64,000 bases of DNA from Streptacidiphilus rugosus AM-16 (GTDB lineage: Bacteria > Actinomycetota > Actinomycetes > Streptomycetales > Streptomycetaceae). The position numbers were made by a program, and so were the translations under genes. The stretch is from positions 6,138,001 to 6,202,000 of the forward strand of contig NZ_JQMJ01000004.1 in NCBI RefSeq assembly GCF_000744655.1. Direction: 5' to 3'. Below the pieces are notes generated by a model. It did no database searches, had not been told where the DNA came from, and saw only the letters and a program-made list of their open reading frames with translations. Below, piece after piece: positions 17,924-28,448 of this stretch; position 1 is the stretch's first letter; every line of letters begins with the position of its first letter.

Positions 17924-19567
17924 CTACTCGACTCCGATCACCAGCGGCGACGCGCCCTGTCCGCCGACGTAGACCACGGTGTCCACCACCGGGTTGCTCC
18001 GCCGCACGTGGGCGACCAGCTCGTCCGCCAGCCCCGCGTCGGCGCCGTCGCCGAGGATCAGCGTCACCAGTTCGCCGCCCGCCGCGAGCATGCGGTCGAG
18101 GACGACGGCCGCGGTCGGCCCGGTCTCCCCCGGCTCCCCGATGACCGCGACGTCGCCGTCGATCAGCCCGAGCACGTCCCCGGCCTGGCAGACGCCCGCC
18201 ATGGTCCACGACTCGCCCTCGGCCAGGGCCAGCTCCGCGTAGCGCGTCGCCCCGGCCGCCGAGGTCATCGCGACGACGTCCTCGTCGAAGCGCCGTGCCG
18301 GCTCGTGGACGGCGAGCGCGGCCAGCCCCTGGACCGGCGAGCGGGTCGGGATGACCGCGACCCTGACGCCCTCGCCGCGCAGCTGGTCGGCCGCGACGCC
18401 GGCGGCCGCCCGCAGCTCGGCGTCGTTGAGCAGCAGCACGACCTCGCGGGCGTGGGCGGTCCTGATCGCGGCGGCGAGCTCGGTACTGCTGGGGGCCCGG
18501 TCCGGGTCGGCGTGCAGCACGGTCGCGCCGCTCTCCCGGCAGAGCCCGGCCAGACCCTCGCCCTGCACGACGCTGACGACCGCACGGGCCTCGCTCAGCC
18601 CGACGCCGTGGGCGGCCGGGGCCGGGGCCGCCGAAGCGAAGTGGGTGATCCGGATCCGGTGCGGGCGCCCGGCCTCGATCCCGGCCTCGACGGCCGCCCC
18701 CGGGTCGTCGACGTGGACGTGCACGTTCCACAGGCCGTCCCCGCCGACGACGACGAGCGAGTCGCCGAGTCCGGCCAGCCGCTCCCGCAGCGCGGGGAGG
18801 TTCTCGTCACGCGCGTCGAGCAGGTAGATCACCTCGTACGCGGGGCCGTCCTCCCCGTCCGCGGCGCCGGCGTGCGGCAGCTCGGCCGGAGCCTGGTGCT
18901 CGACGACCCTGCGGGCGCCCATCGCGAGCGGGCCCATCGGCGACTGGCCGCTCACCGCGTCCGCGAGCGCGCCGAGCACGGCGACCAGACCGCGTCCGCC
19001 GGCGTCCACGACACCGGCCCGGCCGAGCACGGCGAGCTGCTGCGGGGTGCGGGCCAGCGCGACCCCCGCCGCCTCGTACGCGCCCTCCGCGACCTCCACC
19101 AGCGCGGCGGCCTCGGGCAGCGCGGCGACCGCGTCGGCCGCCGCGGCGGCGACGGTGAGCACCGTCCCCTCGACGGGCTTGGCCACCGCCTCGTACCCGG
19201 CGTCCGCGGCGCGGCGCAGGGCACGGCGCAGGGCCGGGGCGTCGGCCGGCCCCTCCCCGACGGCCGCGGCGATGCCGCGCAGCAGCTGGGAGAGGATCAC
19301 GCCGGAGTTGCCGCGCGCGCCGATCAGCGCGCCGTGGGCCATCGCCCGCAGCGCGACCTCGACCGAGGGCGCTCCGGAGTCCGGGGTGAACAGCGCCTCG
19401 ACCTGCTGGGTGGCGGACTCGACGGTCAGGTAGAGGTTGGTCCCGGTGTCCCCGTCGGGCACCGGGTAGACGTTCATGGCGTCGATCTCCTCGCGTGCCT
19501 GGCCGAGTGCGGCCAGGGAGAGACGGCACCAGTCGCGCACGGCCTGGGCGTCGAGGGTGTGCGGCAC
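17924..19567 (-). CDS. DAK2-domain protein, FakA/YloV-like
   Basis: 547 aa. The N-terminal DAK2 domain has the nucleotide/Mg motif [19 protein letters not shown] and [16 protein letters not shown]. The C-terminal half is a DegV-like/FakA-type domain ending [17 protein letters not shown]. In Firmicutes such proteins are fatty acid kinases working with FakB; whether this one does so is not shown. The GTG start has GAGGAG six bases upstream. Placed between rpmB and recG as in most Gram-positives. Confidence 0.92.
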   Translation of the reverse strand: MPHTLDAQAVRDWCRLSLAALGQAREEIDAMNVYPVPDGDTGTNLYLTVESATQQVEALFTPDSGAPSVEVALRAMAHGALIGARGNSGVILSQLLRGIAAAVGEGPADAPALRRALRRAADAGYEAVAKPVEGTVLTVAAAAADAVAALPEAAALVEVAEGAYEAAGVALARTPQQLAVLGRAGVVDAGGRGLVAVLGALADAVSGQSPMGPLAMGARRVVEHQAPAELPHAGAADGEDGPAYEVIYLLDARDENLPALRERLAGLGDSLVVVGGDGLWNVHVHVDDPGAAVEAGIEAGRPHRIRITHFASAAPAPAAHGVGLSEARAVVSVVQGEGLAGLCRESGATVLHADPDRAPSSTELAAAIRTAHAREVVLLLNDAELRAAAGVAADQLRGEGVRVAVIPTRSPVQGLAALAVHEPARRFDEDVVAMTSAAGATRYAELALAEGESWTMAGVCQAGDVLGLIDGDVAVIGEPGETGPTAAVVLDRMLAAGGELVTLILGDGADAGLADELVAHVRRSNPVVDTVVYVGGQGASPLVIGVE

Positions 19568-19840
19568 CGGTCTCTCCTCGCGGGCTTGGACGTCCCCCGC
19601 AGGCTACCGCCAGGTCGGCGCCCCCCGGACCGGTCCGCGAGGGTCCCTGCAGGTGGGCGATGCGGGGTTGCCCCGCCGGCCATGGTAATTTCGTTGTACG
19701 GAGTCAGCCGATGTATGCTGCTCCGGTTGCCTGGACTCCCTCCAGGCCGCCCCCAGGACAGCAGAGCGAGACCGCTGTCGCGGCGCTCGCGCCGTGGGGT
19801 TGGAATCGTTAGTGCATCTGAAGTCTTTGGAGTGACTCCC

Positions 19841-20026
19841 GTGGCTGCCAACTGCGACGTCTGCGGCAAGGGGCCGGGCTTCGGCAACAGTATCTCCCAC
19901 TCGCACCGCCGGACCCCTCGTCGTTGGAACCCCAACATCCAGACGGTCCGCGCTGTGATCGGGCGTACGCCGAAGCGGCTCAACGTCTGCACCTCGTGCA
20001 TCAAGGCCGGCAAGGTTTCCCGCTGA
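19841..20026 (+). CDS. rpmB: 50S ribosomal protein L28
   Basis: 61 aa from GTG, eight bases after GGAG. The protein starts [20 protein letters not shown] and contains [10 protein letters not shown]; two Cys pairs (CDVC, CTSC) make it the zinc-binding C+ form. It is divergent from the DAK2 gene with 273 bp between them, which must contain both promoters; I see no confident promoter hexamers there. A strong terminator follows at 20048-20092. Confidence 0.97.
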   Translation: MAANCDVCGKGPGFGNSISHSHRRTPRRWNPNIQTVRAVIGRTPKRLNVCTSCIKAGKVSR

Positions 20027-20047
20027 CGCGGCCACGCCTCCGGCTTC

Positions 20048-20092
20048 GCAGAGGGCCGGTCCACCTCACGGTGGACCGGCCCTCTGCTTTTT
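20048..20092. terminator. Bidirectional intrinsic terminator between rpmB and thiD
   Basis: A near-perfect 18-bp stem (GCAGAGGGCCGGTCCACC pairing with the segment ending at 20087) with a four-base loop is followed by TTTTT. It serves rightward rpmB and, as a hairpin, leftward thiD, whose stop is 14 bp away. It is the clearest intrinsic terminator in the window. Confidence 0.92.
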
Positions 20093-20105
20093 CCTTCTCC
20101 GACGG

Positions 20106-20906
20106 CTAGCGCCAGCGCCAGGCGTGGTCGACCGGGCCGATGCCCGCGCCGAGCGCGAATCCGCCCTTGATCGCGCCGGTGATGTACTCCTTCGACGCGG
20201 CGACGGCCGACGGCACGTCCAGGCCGAGCGCGAGGTGGGAGGCGATCGCGCTGGCAAGGGTGCAGCCGGTGCCGTGGGTGTGGTTGTTGTCGTAGCGCGG
20301 CGCCCGGAAGGTGTGCTCGCTCCCGTCGGGTCCGCGCAGCAGGTCGACCGCGTCGCCCTCCAGATGCCCACCCTTGATCAGCGCCCAGGTCGCGCCGAGG
20401 TCCTGCACGGCCTTGGCCGCGTCGGCGAGCTGCCGCTCGTCGGCGACCTCGATCCCCGTGAGCTGCGCCACCTCGTGCAGGTTCGGCGTCGCGAGGGTCG
20501 CCTGCGGCAGCAGCCGGTCCCGCAGGACGCCCACCGCGGAGCGCGCGAGCAGCGTGTCCCCGTGCTTGGACACCCCGACGGGGTCCACGACGACGGGCGC
20601 GTCGCACTCCTCCAGCAGGCCCGCGACGGTCTCCACGAGCTCGGCGCCGGCCAGCATGCCCGTCTTGACGGCCTGGACGCCGATGTCGTCGACGACGCTG
20701 CGGTACTGGGCGACGACGGCCTCGACCGGCAGCTCCCAGTAGCCCTGCACCCCCACGGAGTTCTGCGCCGTCACGGCGGCGACGACGCTCATCCCGTGCA
20801 CGCCCAGCGCGAGCATGGTCTTGAGATCGGCCTGGATCCCGGCGCCACCGCCGGAATCCGATCCGGCGATGGTGAGTACGCGGGGCGGAGCAACATTCAC
20901 AGACAT
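20106..20906 (-). CDS. thiD: Hydroxymethylpyrimidine/phosphomethylpyrimidine kinase
   Basis: 266 aa. Starts [20 protein letters not shown], with the ribokinase-fold [28 protein letters not shown] and the anion-hole [12 protein letters not shown]. It phosphorylates HMP and HMP-P for thiamine synthesis. Downstream partner thiL (thiamine-P kinase) lies beyond pfkA on the same strand. Confidence 0.96.
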   Translation of the reverse strand: MSVNVAPPRVLTIAGSDSGGGAGIQADLKTMLALGVHGMSVVAAVTAQNSVGVQGYWELPVEAVVAQYRSVVDDIGVQAVKTGMLAGAELVETVAGLLEECDAPVVVDPVGVSKHGDTLLARSAVGVLRDRLLPQATLATPNLHEVAQLTGIEVADERQLADAAKAVQDLGATWALIKGGHLEGDAVDLLRGPDGSEHTFRAPRYDNNHTHGTGCTLASAIASHLALGLDVPSAVAASKEYITGAIKGGFALGAGIGPVDHAWRWR

Positions 20907-20945
20907 GGGGCCACCCTATGCAGCGCCCCGGCTTGCACTCCCCAG

Positions 20946-21048
20946 GGGGCGCGAGGAACTGCGCGGGAGACCACCGATGTGCGGATGGCCCTGCGCGTTC
21001 GGGATCTCAGGCTGTGGGTGGCTCGTCGCGCGGTTCCCCGCGCCCCTG
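20946..21048. repeat. Dispersed inverted repeat, copy B (3' end of pfkA)
   Basis: Left arm GGGGCGCGAGGAACTGCGCG, right arm GTCGCGCGGTTCCCCGCGCC, with the shared core GTGCGGATGGCCCTGCG. It starts 5 bases beyond the pfkA stop and fills the pfkA-thiD gap. Confidence 0.8.
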
Positions 21049-21053
21049 AACCG

Positions 21054-22079
21054 TCAGAGGACCGCTTCGGCCTCGGTCCAGCGGTCCTCGGGGACGGTCT
21101 TGAGGCGGGCGATCGCGTCGGCGATGGGGACGAACTCGATGTCGGTGCCGCGGAGAGCGGTCATGTGGCCGAAGGCGCCCTTGTGGACCGCCTCCACCGC
21201 CTGCCAACCGAAGCGGGTGGCCAGCACCCGGTCCTGGGCCGTCGGCGTGCCGCCGCGCTGGACGTGGCCGAGGATGACCGGCTTGGACTCCTTGTTGATC
21301 CACTGCGCGATCTCGCCGGCCAGGCGCGTGCCGATGCCGCCGAAGGTCTGGTGGCCGTAGGCGTCCGTGCCGCCGTGGTGGAAGCGCATGGTGCCGGGGG
21401 CCGGCTGCGCTCCCTCCGCCACCGCCACGATCGCGAACTTCTTGCCCCGTGAGAACCGCTCCTCGACCATGCAGCAGACCGCCTCCACGTCGAACGGCCG
21501 CTCGGGGATCAGGATGCCGTGCGCGCCCCCGGCCATGCCGGCGTGCAGGGTGATCCACCCCGTGTGGCGGCCCATCAGCTCGACGACCATCACCCGTTGG
21601 TGCGACTCCGCCGTCGTCTTCAACCGGTCGATCGCCTCGGTCGCGACCCAGACGGCCGTGTCGTGACCGAAGGTCACGTCCGTCGCGTCGATGTCGTTGT
21701 CGATGGTCTTCGGGACCGCGACCACCGGCAGGCCGGCCTCGCTGAACATCCGCGCCGCCGTGAGCGTGCCCTCGCCGCCGATCGCGATCAACGCGTCGAT
21801 GCCCAGGTTCGCGCCCAACTCGTGGGCGCGCTCCACGCCCTCGCGCATCCGGCCGCGCTCCACCCGCGCCGACCCGAGGACCGTGCCGCCGCGCGTCAGG
21901 ATGCCGGTCACGTCCTCCAGCCCGAGGGGGCGGCCGCGGCCCTCGATCAGGCCGAGGAAGCCGTCCTCGATGCCGACGACGGAGTCGCCGTGTTCGGCGA
22001 CCGCCCGATGGACGACGGAACGGATCACCGCGTTCAGGCCGGGGCAGTCGCCGCCACTGGTCAGCACACCGATTCGCAT
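21054..22079 (-). CDS. pfkA: 6-phosphofructokinase
   Basis: 341 aa. N-terminal MRIGVLTSGGDCPGLNAVIR is the PFK signature. At the phosphoryl-donor site it reads GGEGT (Gly at the position equivalent to E. coli 104, as in ATP enzymes) and PKTIDND (Lys at 124, as in PPi enzymes), the mixed pattern typical of actinobacterial group III PFKs, which use ATP. Catalytic TIDNDID is intact. It converts fructose-6-phosphate to the 1,6-bisphosphate. Its place between thiD and thiL is unusual relative to my memory of S. coelicolor. Confidence 0.95.
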   Translation of the reverse strand: MRIGVLTSGGDCPGLNAVIRSVVHRAVAEHGDSVVGIEDGFLGLIEGRGRPLGLEDVTGILTRGGTVLGSARVERGRMREGVERAHELGANLGIDALIAIGGEGTLTAARMFSEAGLPVVAVPKTIDNDIDATDVTFGHDTAVWVATEAIDRLKTTAESHQRVMVVELMGRHTGWITLHAGMAGGAHGILIPERPFDVEAVCCMVEERFSRGKKFAIVAVAEGAQPAPGTMRFHHGGTDAYGHQTFGGIGTRLAGEIAQWINKESKPVILGHVQRGGTPTAQDRVLATRFGWQAVEAVHKGAFGHMTALRGTDIEFVPIADAIARLKTVPEDRWTEAEAVL

Positions 22080-22143
22080 AAGGGAAGCCTATGCGGAAAA
22101 AGGGTGATTCGCCCCACTCCCCCCGGGCCCGAACAGGTGGGTT

Positions 22144-23109
22144 CTAGGCCTGCGCCCCGAAGTGGTCCCAGCCGCCGGTGCGGTCCCAGGGAGCGCCGTC
22201 CACGGTGACCGTCCCCTTCTTCGAGAGCCCGGCCGGGCGGACCACCTCGCCCACCACGCGCCAGCGCGAGGGCAGCTGCGTCTCCGCGGGGAAGGTCGCC
22301 ACCAGGGCGTGGTCCTCACCACCGGAGAGCACCCACAGCAGCGGGTCCACGCCGACCGCCTGACCGATGTCGGCCATCTGCGCGGGGACGTCGAAGTCCG
22401 CCGCGCGCAGGTCGATGTGGACGTTGCTGGCCTCGGCGACGTGGCCCAGGTCGGCGACCAGGCCGTCGCTCACGTCGATCATCGACGTGGCACCGAGCTG
22501 GGACGCCGCCGGGCCCGCGTGGTACGGCGGCTCGGGACGCCGGTGTGCCTCGACGAAGGCGCGGGGCGAGCGGAAACCGCGCGAGAGGACCGTGAAGCCC
22601 GCCGCCGACCAGCCGAGCCATCCGGTGACGGCGACCTTGTCGCCGGGGCGCGCTCCCGAACGGGTGACGGCCCTGCGGCCCTGGAGATCACCCAGAGCGG
22701 TGATCGAGATGGTGATCGCGTCGCCGCGCACCACGTCCCCGCCGACCACGGCCGCGCCGGCCACCTGGCACTCGTCGCGCAGGCCGTCCATCAGCTCCAG
22801 CACCCAGGTCACCGGCAGCTCGGCCGGGACGACGAGGCCGAGCAGCAGCGCCGTCGGCACGGCGCCCATCGCCGCCACGTCGGCCAGGTTCTGCGCGGCG
22901 CCCTTGCGGCCCACGTCGTAGGCGGTGGACCAGTCGCGCCGGAAGTGTCGCCCCTCCAACAGCACGTCGGTGGTGGCCACGACCCGCCCGTCGGGCGCGG
23001 CGACCACGGCCGCGTCGTCGCCCGGACCGAGCTCCACGGCCGAGGTCTGCGGCAGCCGGGACGTGAGCTCCCGGATCAGTCCGAACTCACCGAGCTCGCC
23101 GACCTGCAT
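22144..23109 (-). CDS. thiL: Thiamine-monophosphate kinase
   Basis: 321 aa. Starts MQVGELGEFGLIRELTSRLP; the AIR-synthase/PurM-like fold motifs are ELGPGDDAAVV, TTDVLLEGRHF, QNLADVAAMGA and VGGDVVRG, whose Asp residues bind Mg-ATP. It makes thiamine diphosphate from thiamine monophosphate. It is 64 bp upstream of pfkA on the same strand and divergent from the Lrp-like gene. Confidence 0.96.
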   Translation of the reverse strand: MQVGELGEFGLIRELTSRLPQTSAVELGPGDDAAVVAAPDGRVVATTDVLLEGRHFRRDWSTAYDVGRKGAAQNLADVAAMGAVPTALLLGLVVPAELPVTWVLELMDGLRDECQVAGAAVVGGDVVRGDAITISITALGDLQGRRAVTRSGARPGDKVAVTGWLGWSAAGFTVLSRGFRSPRAFVEAHRRPEPPYHAGPAASQLGATSMIDVSDGLVADLGHVAEASNVHIDLRAADFDVPAQMADIGQAVGVDPLLWVLSGGEDHALVATFPAETQLPSRWRVVGEVVRPAGLSKKGTVTVDGAPWDRTGGWDHFGAQA

Positions 23110-23317
23110 GGGTTTCCTTCCGGATCTCTTCGGATCTCGTCAACTTTCGGGCGCGAATGCACGCCTCCCGGCCGCAGCGTACGCCCTACGGGCGTGTCGC
23201 AGGGCTCCCAGCGGGCGACCCGGAGCGATAGCGTTGCGGTTCCCCTGTTTCCTTCGTGCCAGCGGGGGAACCACCAAGTCCGCAAGATCTCCGCACCGAG
23301 CCGCCAGGAGGTCCATC

Positions 23318-23551
23318 GTGGTGCAGGCCTACATCCTCATTCAGACAGAAGTCGGCAAGGCGTCCAATGTGGCAGGGACGATCTCCGGGATCACCGGGGT
23401 CGTCCAGGCCGAGGACGTCACCGGTCCCTATGACGTCATCGTCCGCGCCGAGGCGGAGACCGTCGACGACCTGGGCCGACTGGTCGTCGCACAGATCCAG
23501 CAGGTGGAGGGCATCACCCGCACCCTGACCTGCCCGGTGGTGCACTTGTAG
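23318..23551 (+). CDS. Lrp/AsnC ligand-binding (RAM) domain protein without HTH
   Basis: 77 aa from GTG, six bases after GGAGG; a second GTG follows immediately. The whole protein is the alpha-beta RAM domain (MVQAYILIQTEVGKASNVAG to ITRTLTCPVVHL). There is no DNA-binding domain, so it may oligomerise to sense amino acids or tune full-length Lrp proteins. Small stand-alone copies next to thiL are, from memory, conserved in streptomycetes. Confidence 0.93.
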   Translation: MVQAYILIQTEVGKASNVAGTISGITGVVQAEDVTGPYDVIVRAEAETVDDLGRLVVAQIQQVEGITRTLTCPVVHL

Positions 23552-23570
23552 CTGCCGTTAGCATCGCGGG

Positions 23571-24092
23571 GTGACCAGGATCCCCGCAGCCGCCGCCCTC
23601 ATAGCCGCAGCCGCCCTCTCGCTGACCGCCTGTGGCGGTGGCGGGAGCGGCAGCGTGCACCTCGCCGTGCCCACGACGACGGGGTCGGTCACCCAGCAGT
23701 GCGCGGCGCTCAGCCGCACACTGCCGGCCACGCTCATGGGCCTCTCCAAGCGCGCCACCACCCCCTCCAGCCCGAACACCGCCGCCTGGGGCGACCCCGC
23801 GGTGACCCTGCGCTGCGGCGCGGGCCTGCCGGGCGTACTGGACCCGCACTCGAAGGACTACAACCCCGAGGGCGACAACGTCAGCGGCGCGGAGGTCGGC
23901 GGTGTCTGCTGGGTCTCGGTGTACAACCAGGCCGACCGCAGCTTCACCTTCTCGTCCGCGAACCAGTACGCCATCGTCGAGGTGCACGTCCCCGCCGACT
24001 ACTCCGGCAAGCAGTCGCCCATCAGCGAGCTCGCCCCGGCCGTGGCCAAGGCGAGCCCGCGGGATCCCGACCGCAGGTACAACTGCAGCTGA
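23571..24092 (+). CDS. DUF3515 family lipoprotein
   Basis: 173 aa from GTG. N-terminal signal with lipobox LTACGG (Cys at residue 21), then the DUF3515 domain with conserved Cys (VTQQCAALSRTLP, LRCGAG, GGVCWVSVYN, YNCS). Extracytoplasmic lipoprotein of unknown function, widely found beside ddl in actinomycetes. It starts 19 bp after the Lrp-like gene and its stop lies 6 bp from that of convergent ddl. Confidence 0.9.
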   Translation: MTRIPAAAALIAAAALSLTACGGGGSGSVHLAVPTTTGSVTQQCAALSRTLPATLMGLSKRATTPSSPNTAAWGDPAVTLRCGAGLPGVLDPHSKDYNPEGDNVSGAEVGGVCWVSVYNQADRSFTFSSANQYAIVEVHVPADYSGKQSPISELAPAVAKASPRDPDRRYNCS

Positions 24093-24098
24093 CCGGGG

Positions 24099-25247
<1,149 letters not shown>

Positions 25248-25354
25248 ATCCCGTAGGACACTACCCGCCCTGTCCACCCCCGGCCCGTCGGGCACCCCGC
25301 CACACGTCGGAGACTTCCGCAGGCGGGGACGCCGCACGTGACGGCGAGGAGCCG

Positions 25355-25504
25355 GTTGCACCATCCCAGGGGCGCGCGGAACCGCGCGGGAAGCCACCCG
25401 GCGCGGATGGCCCTGACCGTTGAGGACCATCTGCTCGCCGGTGGCTTTTCGCGCCCACGCGCCGGAGGCGCATATCGGCAGGGCCTCGCGCCCCTGGGAG
25501 GGTG
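25355..25504. repeat. Dispersed inverted repeat, copy C, with array-like insert (3' end of gpsA)
   Basis: Starts GTTGCACCATCCCAGGGGCG, has arms around GCGCGGATGGCCCTGACCGT, and contains an insert (GCGCCCACGCGCCGGAGGCG then CATATC) that matches the 72-bp unit of the 45.87-kb array. It therefore links the dispersed family to the array. It fills most of the 281 bp between gpsA and ddl. Confidence 0.78.
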
Positions 25505-25528
25505 CGACGAGCCCTTCGCGGGAAGCGC

Positions 25529-26533
25529 TCAGCGGCGTTCGGGTTTGGCGGAGCGGCCCATGAGTTCCTTGACCGCCGTCTGGGGCGACTTGCCGCCGTG
25601 GACGATGTCGACGACCGTCGCGGCGATGGGCATGTCGACGCCGTGGCGGGTCGCCAGGTCGAGGACGGAGACGCAGGACTTGACGCCCTCCGCGGTCTGC
25701 TTCGTCGCCGCGATCGCCTCGTCGAGAGACATCCCGCGGCCGAGGTTCGTCCCGAAGGTGTGGTTCCGCGAGAGCGGGGAGGAGCAGGTGGCCACCAGGT
25801 CGCCCATGCCCGCCAGCCCCGCGAAGGTGTGCGCGTCCGCGCCCATCGCCAGGCCCAGGCGGGTGGTCTCGGCCAGGCCGCGGGTGATGAGGGAGGCCTT
25901 GGTGTTGTCGCCCAGACCCATGCCGTCGGCGATGCCGACGGCCAGGCCGATGACGTTCTTCACGGCGCCGCCGAGCTCGCAGCCGACCACGTCGGTGATC
26001 GTGTAGGGCCGGAAGTAGCCCGTCAGGCACGCCGCCTGGAGCCGCTGCGCGGCGTCCTGGTCCGCACAGGCCACCACGCTCGCCGCAGGCTGCCTGCGGA
26101 CGATCTCCGCGGCCAGGTTCGGCCCGGAGACGACCGCGATCCGCTCCTTCGGCGCTCCGGTCACCTCCTCGATGACCTCGCTCATCAGCATCGCCGTGCC
26201 GAGCTCCACGCCCTTCATCAGACTGACCAGCACCGTCTGCGGAGCCAGCAGCGGCGCCCAGCCGCTCAGGCTGGCCCGCAGCGTCTGCGAGGGGACCGTC
26301 AGCACGGTGAAGTCCGCGTCGGCCGCCGCCTTGGCCACGTCGGTCGTCGCGGTGATGCCCGGCGGGAGCTCGATGCCGGGGTGGTAGTCCGGATTGGTCC
26401 GGGTGCCGTTGATGGCGTCGACGACCTCCTGCCGACGGCCCCAGAGGTTCACCTCGCAGCCGGCGTCCGCCAGGATCATCGCGAAGGCGGTGCCCCACGA
26501 TCCGGTGCCGAACACGGCGCAACGGGTGGTCAC
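25529..26533 (-). CDS. gpsA: Glycerol-3-phosphate dehydrogenase [NAD(P)+]
   Basis: 334 aa from GTG, which overlaps the plsC stop (GTGA). Rossmann motif AVFGTGSWGTAFAMILADAG at the N-terminus, catalytic Lys region GGAVKNVIGLAVGIADG, and LAGMGDLVATCSSPLSRNH. It makes sn-glycerol-3-phosphate for phospholipids; its coupling with the acyltransferase plsC fits that pathway. Confidence 0.97.
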   Translation of the reverse strand: MTTRCAVFGTGSWGTAFAMILADAGCEVNLWGRRQEVVDAINGTRTNPDYHPGIELPPGITATTDVAKAAADADFTVLTVPSQTLRASLSGWAPLLAPQTVLVSLMKGVELGTAMLMSEVIEEVTGAPKERIAVVSGPNLAAEIVRRQPAASVVACADQDAAQRLQAACLTGYFRPYTITDVVGCELGGAVKNVIGLAVGIADGMGLGDNTKASLITRGLAETTRLGLAMGADAHTFAGLAGMGDLVATCSSPLSRNHTFGTNLGRGMSLDEAIAATKQTAEGVKSCVSVLDLATRHGVDMPIAATVVDIVHGGKSPQTAVKELMGRSAKPERR

Positions 26534-27327
26534 TCCGCCGCCTCCTTCGTGTCCTTCTCGTCCCTGGCCCCGGCCGCCTCGCTGCGTGCCCTGGCCATGT
26601 CGAAGCGCTCGGCCGGTGCCTTCTCCCCGCGCAGCTCCTCCAACTGGGCGGTGATGGCGTCCATGATGGCGTCGGTCGCCTCGCGCAGCACCGTTCCGGT
26701 GAGCTCCTTGCCGCGCCAGCGGTCCAGGTCCACCGGCGGGCCGGCCTGGACCCTGACGGTGTGTCGCGGGAAGGGCTTGAAGCGGCGGTTGCCCCGGCCG
26801 CCCTTGGCGTAGCGCGGCATGATCTCGTGCGCGCCCCACTGGGCCACCGGGATGACCGGCGCACCGGTCGTCAGGGCCACCCGGGCGGCGCCCGTCTTGC
26901 CCGTCATCGGCCACAGGTCGGGGTCACGGGTGAGCGTGCCCTCGATGTAGAAAGCCACGCATTCCCCCGCGTCGACGGCCTCCATCGCGGCACGGAATGC
27001 GTGCGCGGCGTCGGCGGAACCGCGGTAGACCGGGATCTGTCCGGCCCCGGTCAGAATCTGCTTGATCCCCGGAACGTTGAAGACCCCGGCCTTCGCCAGA
27101 AATCGTGCGGGACGTCCGGAGTCGTACTGATAGTGCCCGTAGACCAGCGGGTCCAAATACGAGTTGTGGTTGATCGCGGTGAGGAATCCGCCCTCGGCGG
27201 GAAAGTTCTCGTAGCCACCCCACTCACGCTTGGTGAGCGCGAACAGCGGCGGCTTCGCGATGGCCGCCGCCAGGCGGTACCAGAAGCCGTATCTGCGGCG
27301 CGCCGCCCTGGTGCTGGAGCCGGGCAC
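26530..27327 (-). CDS. plsC: 1-acyl-sn-glycerol-3-phosphate acyltransferase
   Basis: 265 aa if started at GTG 27327, seven bases after AGGAGG; a GTG two codons earlier overlaps the Shine-Dalgarno itself. Motif I is NHNSYLD and the later FYIEGTLTRD contains the EGT motif of the PlsC family; VPVAQWGAHEIMPRYAKGG follows. It acylates lysophosphatidic acid at the membrane. Translationally coupled to gpsA. Confidence 0.94.
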   Translation of the reverse strand: MPGSSTRAARRRYGFWYRLAAAIAKPPLFALTKREWGGYENFPAEGGFLTAINHNSYLDPLVYGHYQYDSGRPARFLAKAGVFNVPGIKQILTGAGQIPVYRGSADAAHAFRAAMEAVDAGECVAFYIEGTLTRDPDLWPMTGKTGAARVALTTGAPVIPVAQWGAHEIMPRYAKGGRGNRRFKPFPRHTVRVQAGPPVDLDRWRGKELTGTVLREATDAIMDAITAQLEELRGEKAPAERFDMARARSEAAGARDEKDTKEAAE

Positions 27328-27463
27328 GAGCACTCCTCCTTGCGTCAGTCCTCGCCGGATTCACCGGATTACCGTCGTCAACCGCACAAGTGTCGCCCCT
27401 GCCTGGACTGACTGTCGAGGCACCCCCGCCGGTGCGGGCGGACGCCGGGCAGAATGTCCCACG

Positions 27464-28291
27464 ATGACGACGCCGCCGTTCACCCTGGTGATACCCCTCA
27501 AGCCGTTGGCCGCGGCCAAGTCCCGGCTGGGCGCCTCCGTCGGCGAGCTCCGGCCGGAGCTCGCGCTGGCCTTCGCCCTGGACACGGTCGCGGCGGCGCG
27601 GCGATGCGACGCGGTGGCGGGCGTGGTGGCGGTCTGCGACGACGAGCGGGCCGGGGCGGAGCTCGCGGTGGCGGGAGCGGTGGTGGTGCCCGACGAGCCG
27701 GGCGCGGGACTCAACGCCGCCCTGACGCACGGCGTGCGCTACGCGCGCCTGGCCCTGGGCGCGGGCGCGGTCGCGGCGATGTCGGCGGACCTGCCGGCGC
27801 TGGTGCCGGCCGAGCTGGGCCGCGTGCTGGCCGCGGCGCAGCCGCACCCGAGGGCGTTCCTCGCGGACACCCAGGGCGTCGGCACGACGCTGCTGACGGC
27901 GGCGGCCGGCGTTGCGCTCTCCCCCGCCTTCGGTGGCCCGTCCCGGCGCCGGCACGCCGCCTCGGGGGCGGTGGAGCTGCGCCTGGAGGGTGTGACGAGC
28001 GTCCGCAGGGACGTCGACACGGGCGCGGACCTCCGGGTGGCACTGGCGCTGGGCGCGGGACCCCGCACGCTGGCTACGCTTGGGCGCATGCAGGCGACAG
28101 CGTTCACGTACTCCCCCGACAGCCGCAGCGGCCAGGTTCTGCTGGACGACGGCACGGCCCTCGGCTTCGACGCTGCCGCGTTCGACGCGGGCGGCCTGCG
28201 CCTGCTGCGACCCGGCCAGCGGGTCCGCATCGAGACCGAGGGCGACGGCGGCGACCGCCGCATCACGCTCATCACCCTGCAGACCTTCTAG
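27464..28291 (+). CDS. cofC: 2-phospho-L-lactate/PEP guanylyltransferase with C-terminal extra domain
   Basis: 275 aa, longer than usual CofC/FbiD (about 210). Residues 1-208 are the guanylyltransferase (FTLVIPLKPLAAAKSRLG; AAMSADLPALVP; GTTLLTAAAG), which activates phospholactate or PEP for coenzyme F420 synthesis. From Met209 a small cold-shock-like beta domain follows (MQATAFTYSPDSRSGQVLLD to LITLQTF). No stop separates them. A TACGCT hexamer ends 7 bases before the internal ATG at 28088, so a separate leaderless product is conceivable. Divergent from plsC. Confidence 0.9.
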   Translation: MTTPPFTLVIPLKPLAAAKSRLGASVGELRPELALAFALDTVAAARRCDAVAGVVAVCDDERAGAELAVAGAVVVPDEPGAGLNAALTHGVRYARLALGAGAVAAMSADLPALVPAELGRVLAAAQPHPRAFLADTQGVGTTLLTAAAGVALSPAFGGPSRRRHAASGAVELRLEGVTSVRRDVDTGADLRVALALGAGPRTLATLGRMQATAFTYSPDSRSGQVLLDDGTALGFDAAAFDAGGLRLLRPGQRVRIETEGDGGDRRITLITLQTF

Positions 28292-28314
28292 GCACACGCC
28301 GAGCCGGGCAACGC

Positions 28315-28420
28315 CCAGGGGCGCGAGGAACCGCGCGAGCGACCAACCCGTGCGGACGGCCCTGCTCGATGGGGACCGTCCGCACACCAGTGGCTTGTCG
28401 CGCAGTTCCCCGCGCCCCTG
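28315..28420. repeat. Dispersed inverted repeat, copy D (between convergent cofC and the HU gene)
   Basis: Left arm GGGGCGCGAGGAACCGCGCG, right arm GTCGCGCAGTTCCCCGCGCC, core GTGCGGACGGCCCTG with its own inverted GGGGACCGTCCGCAC. It lies between the 3' ends of two convergent genes and could terminate both. Confidence 0.8.
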
Positions 28421-28448
28421 GAGAGTGCGACCCGAGCGGTTGCCCGAA

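Noticed and set aside
19694..19719. Promoter TTGTAC...TATGCT for rpmB
   Set aside because: The spacer is only 14 bases, too short for a standard promoter; no better pair was found.
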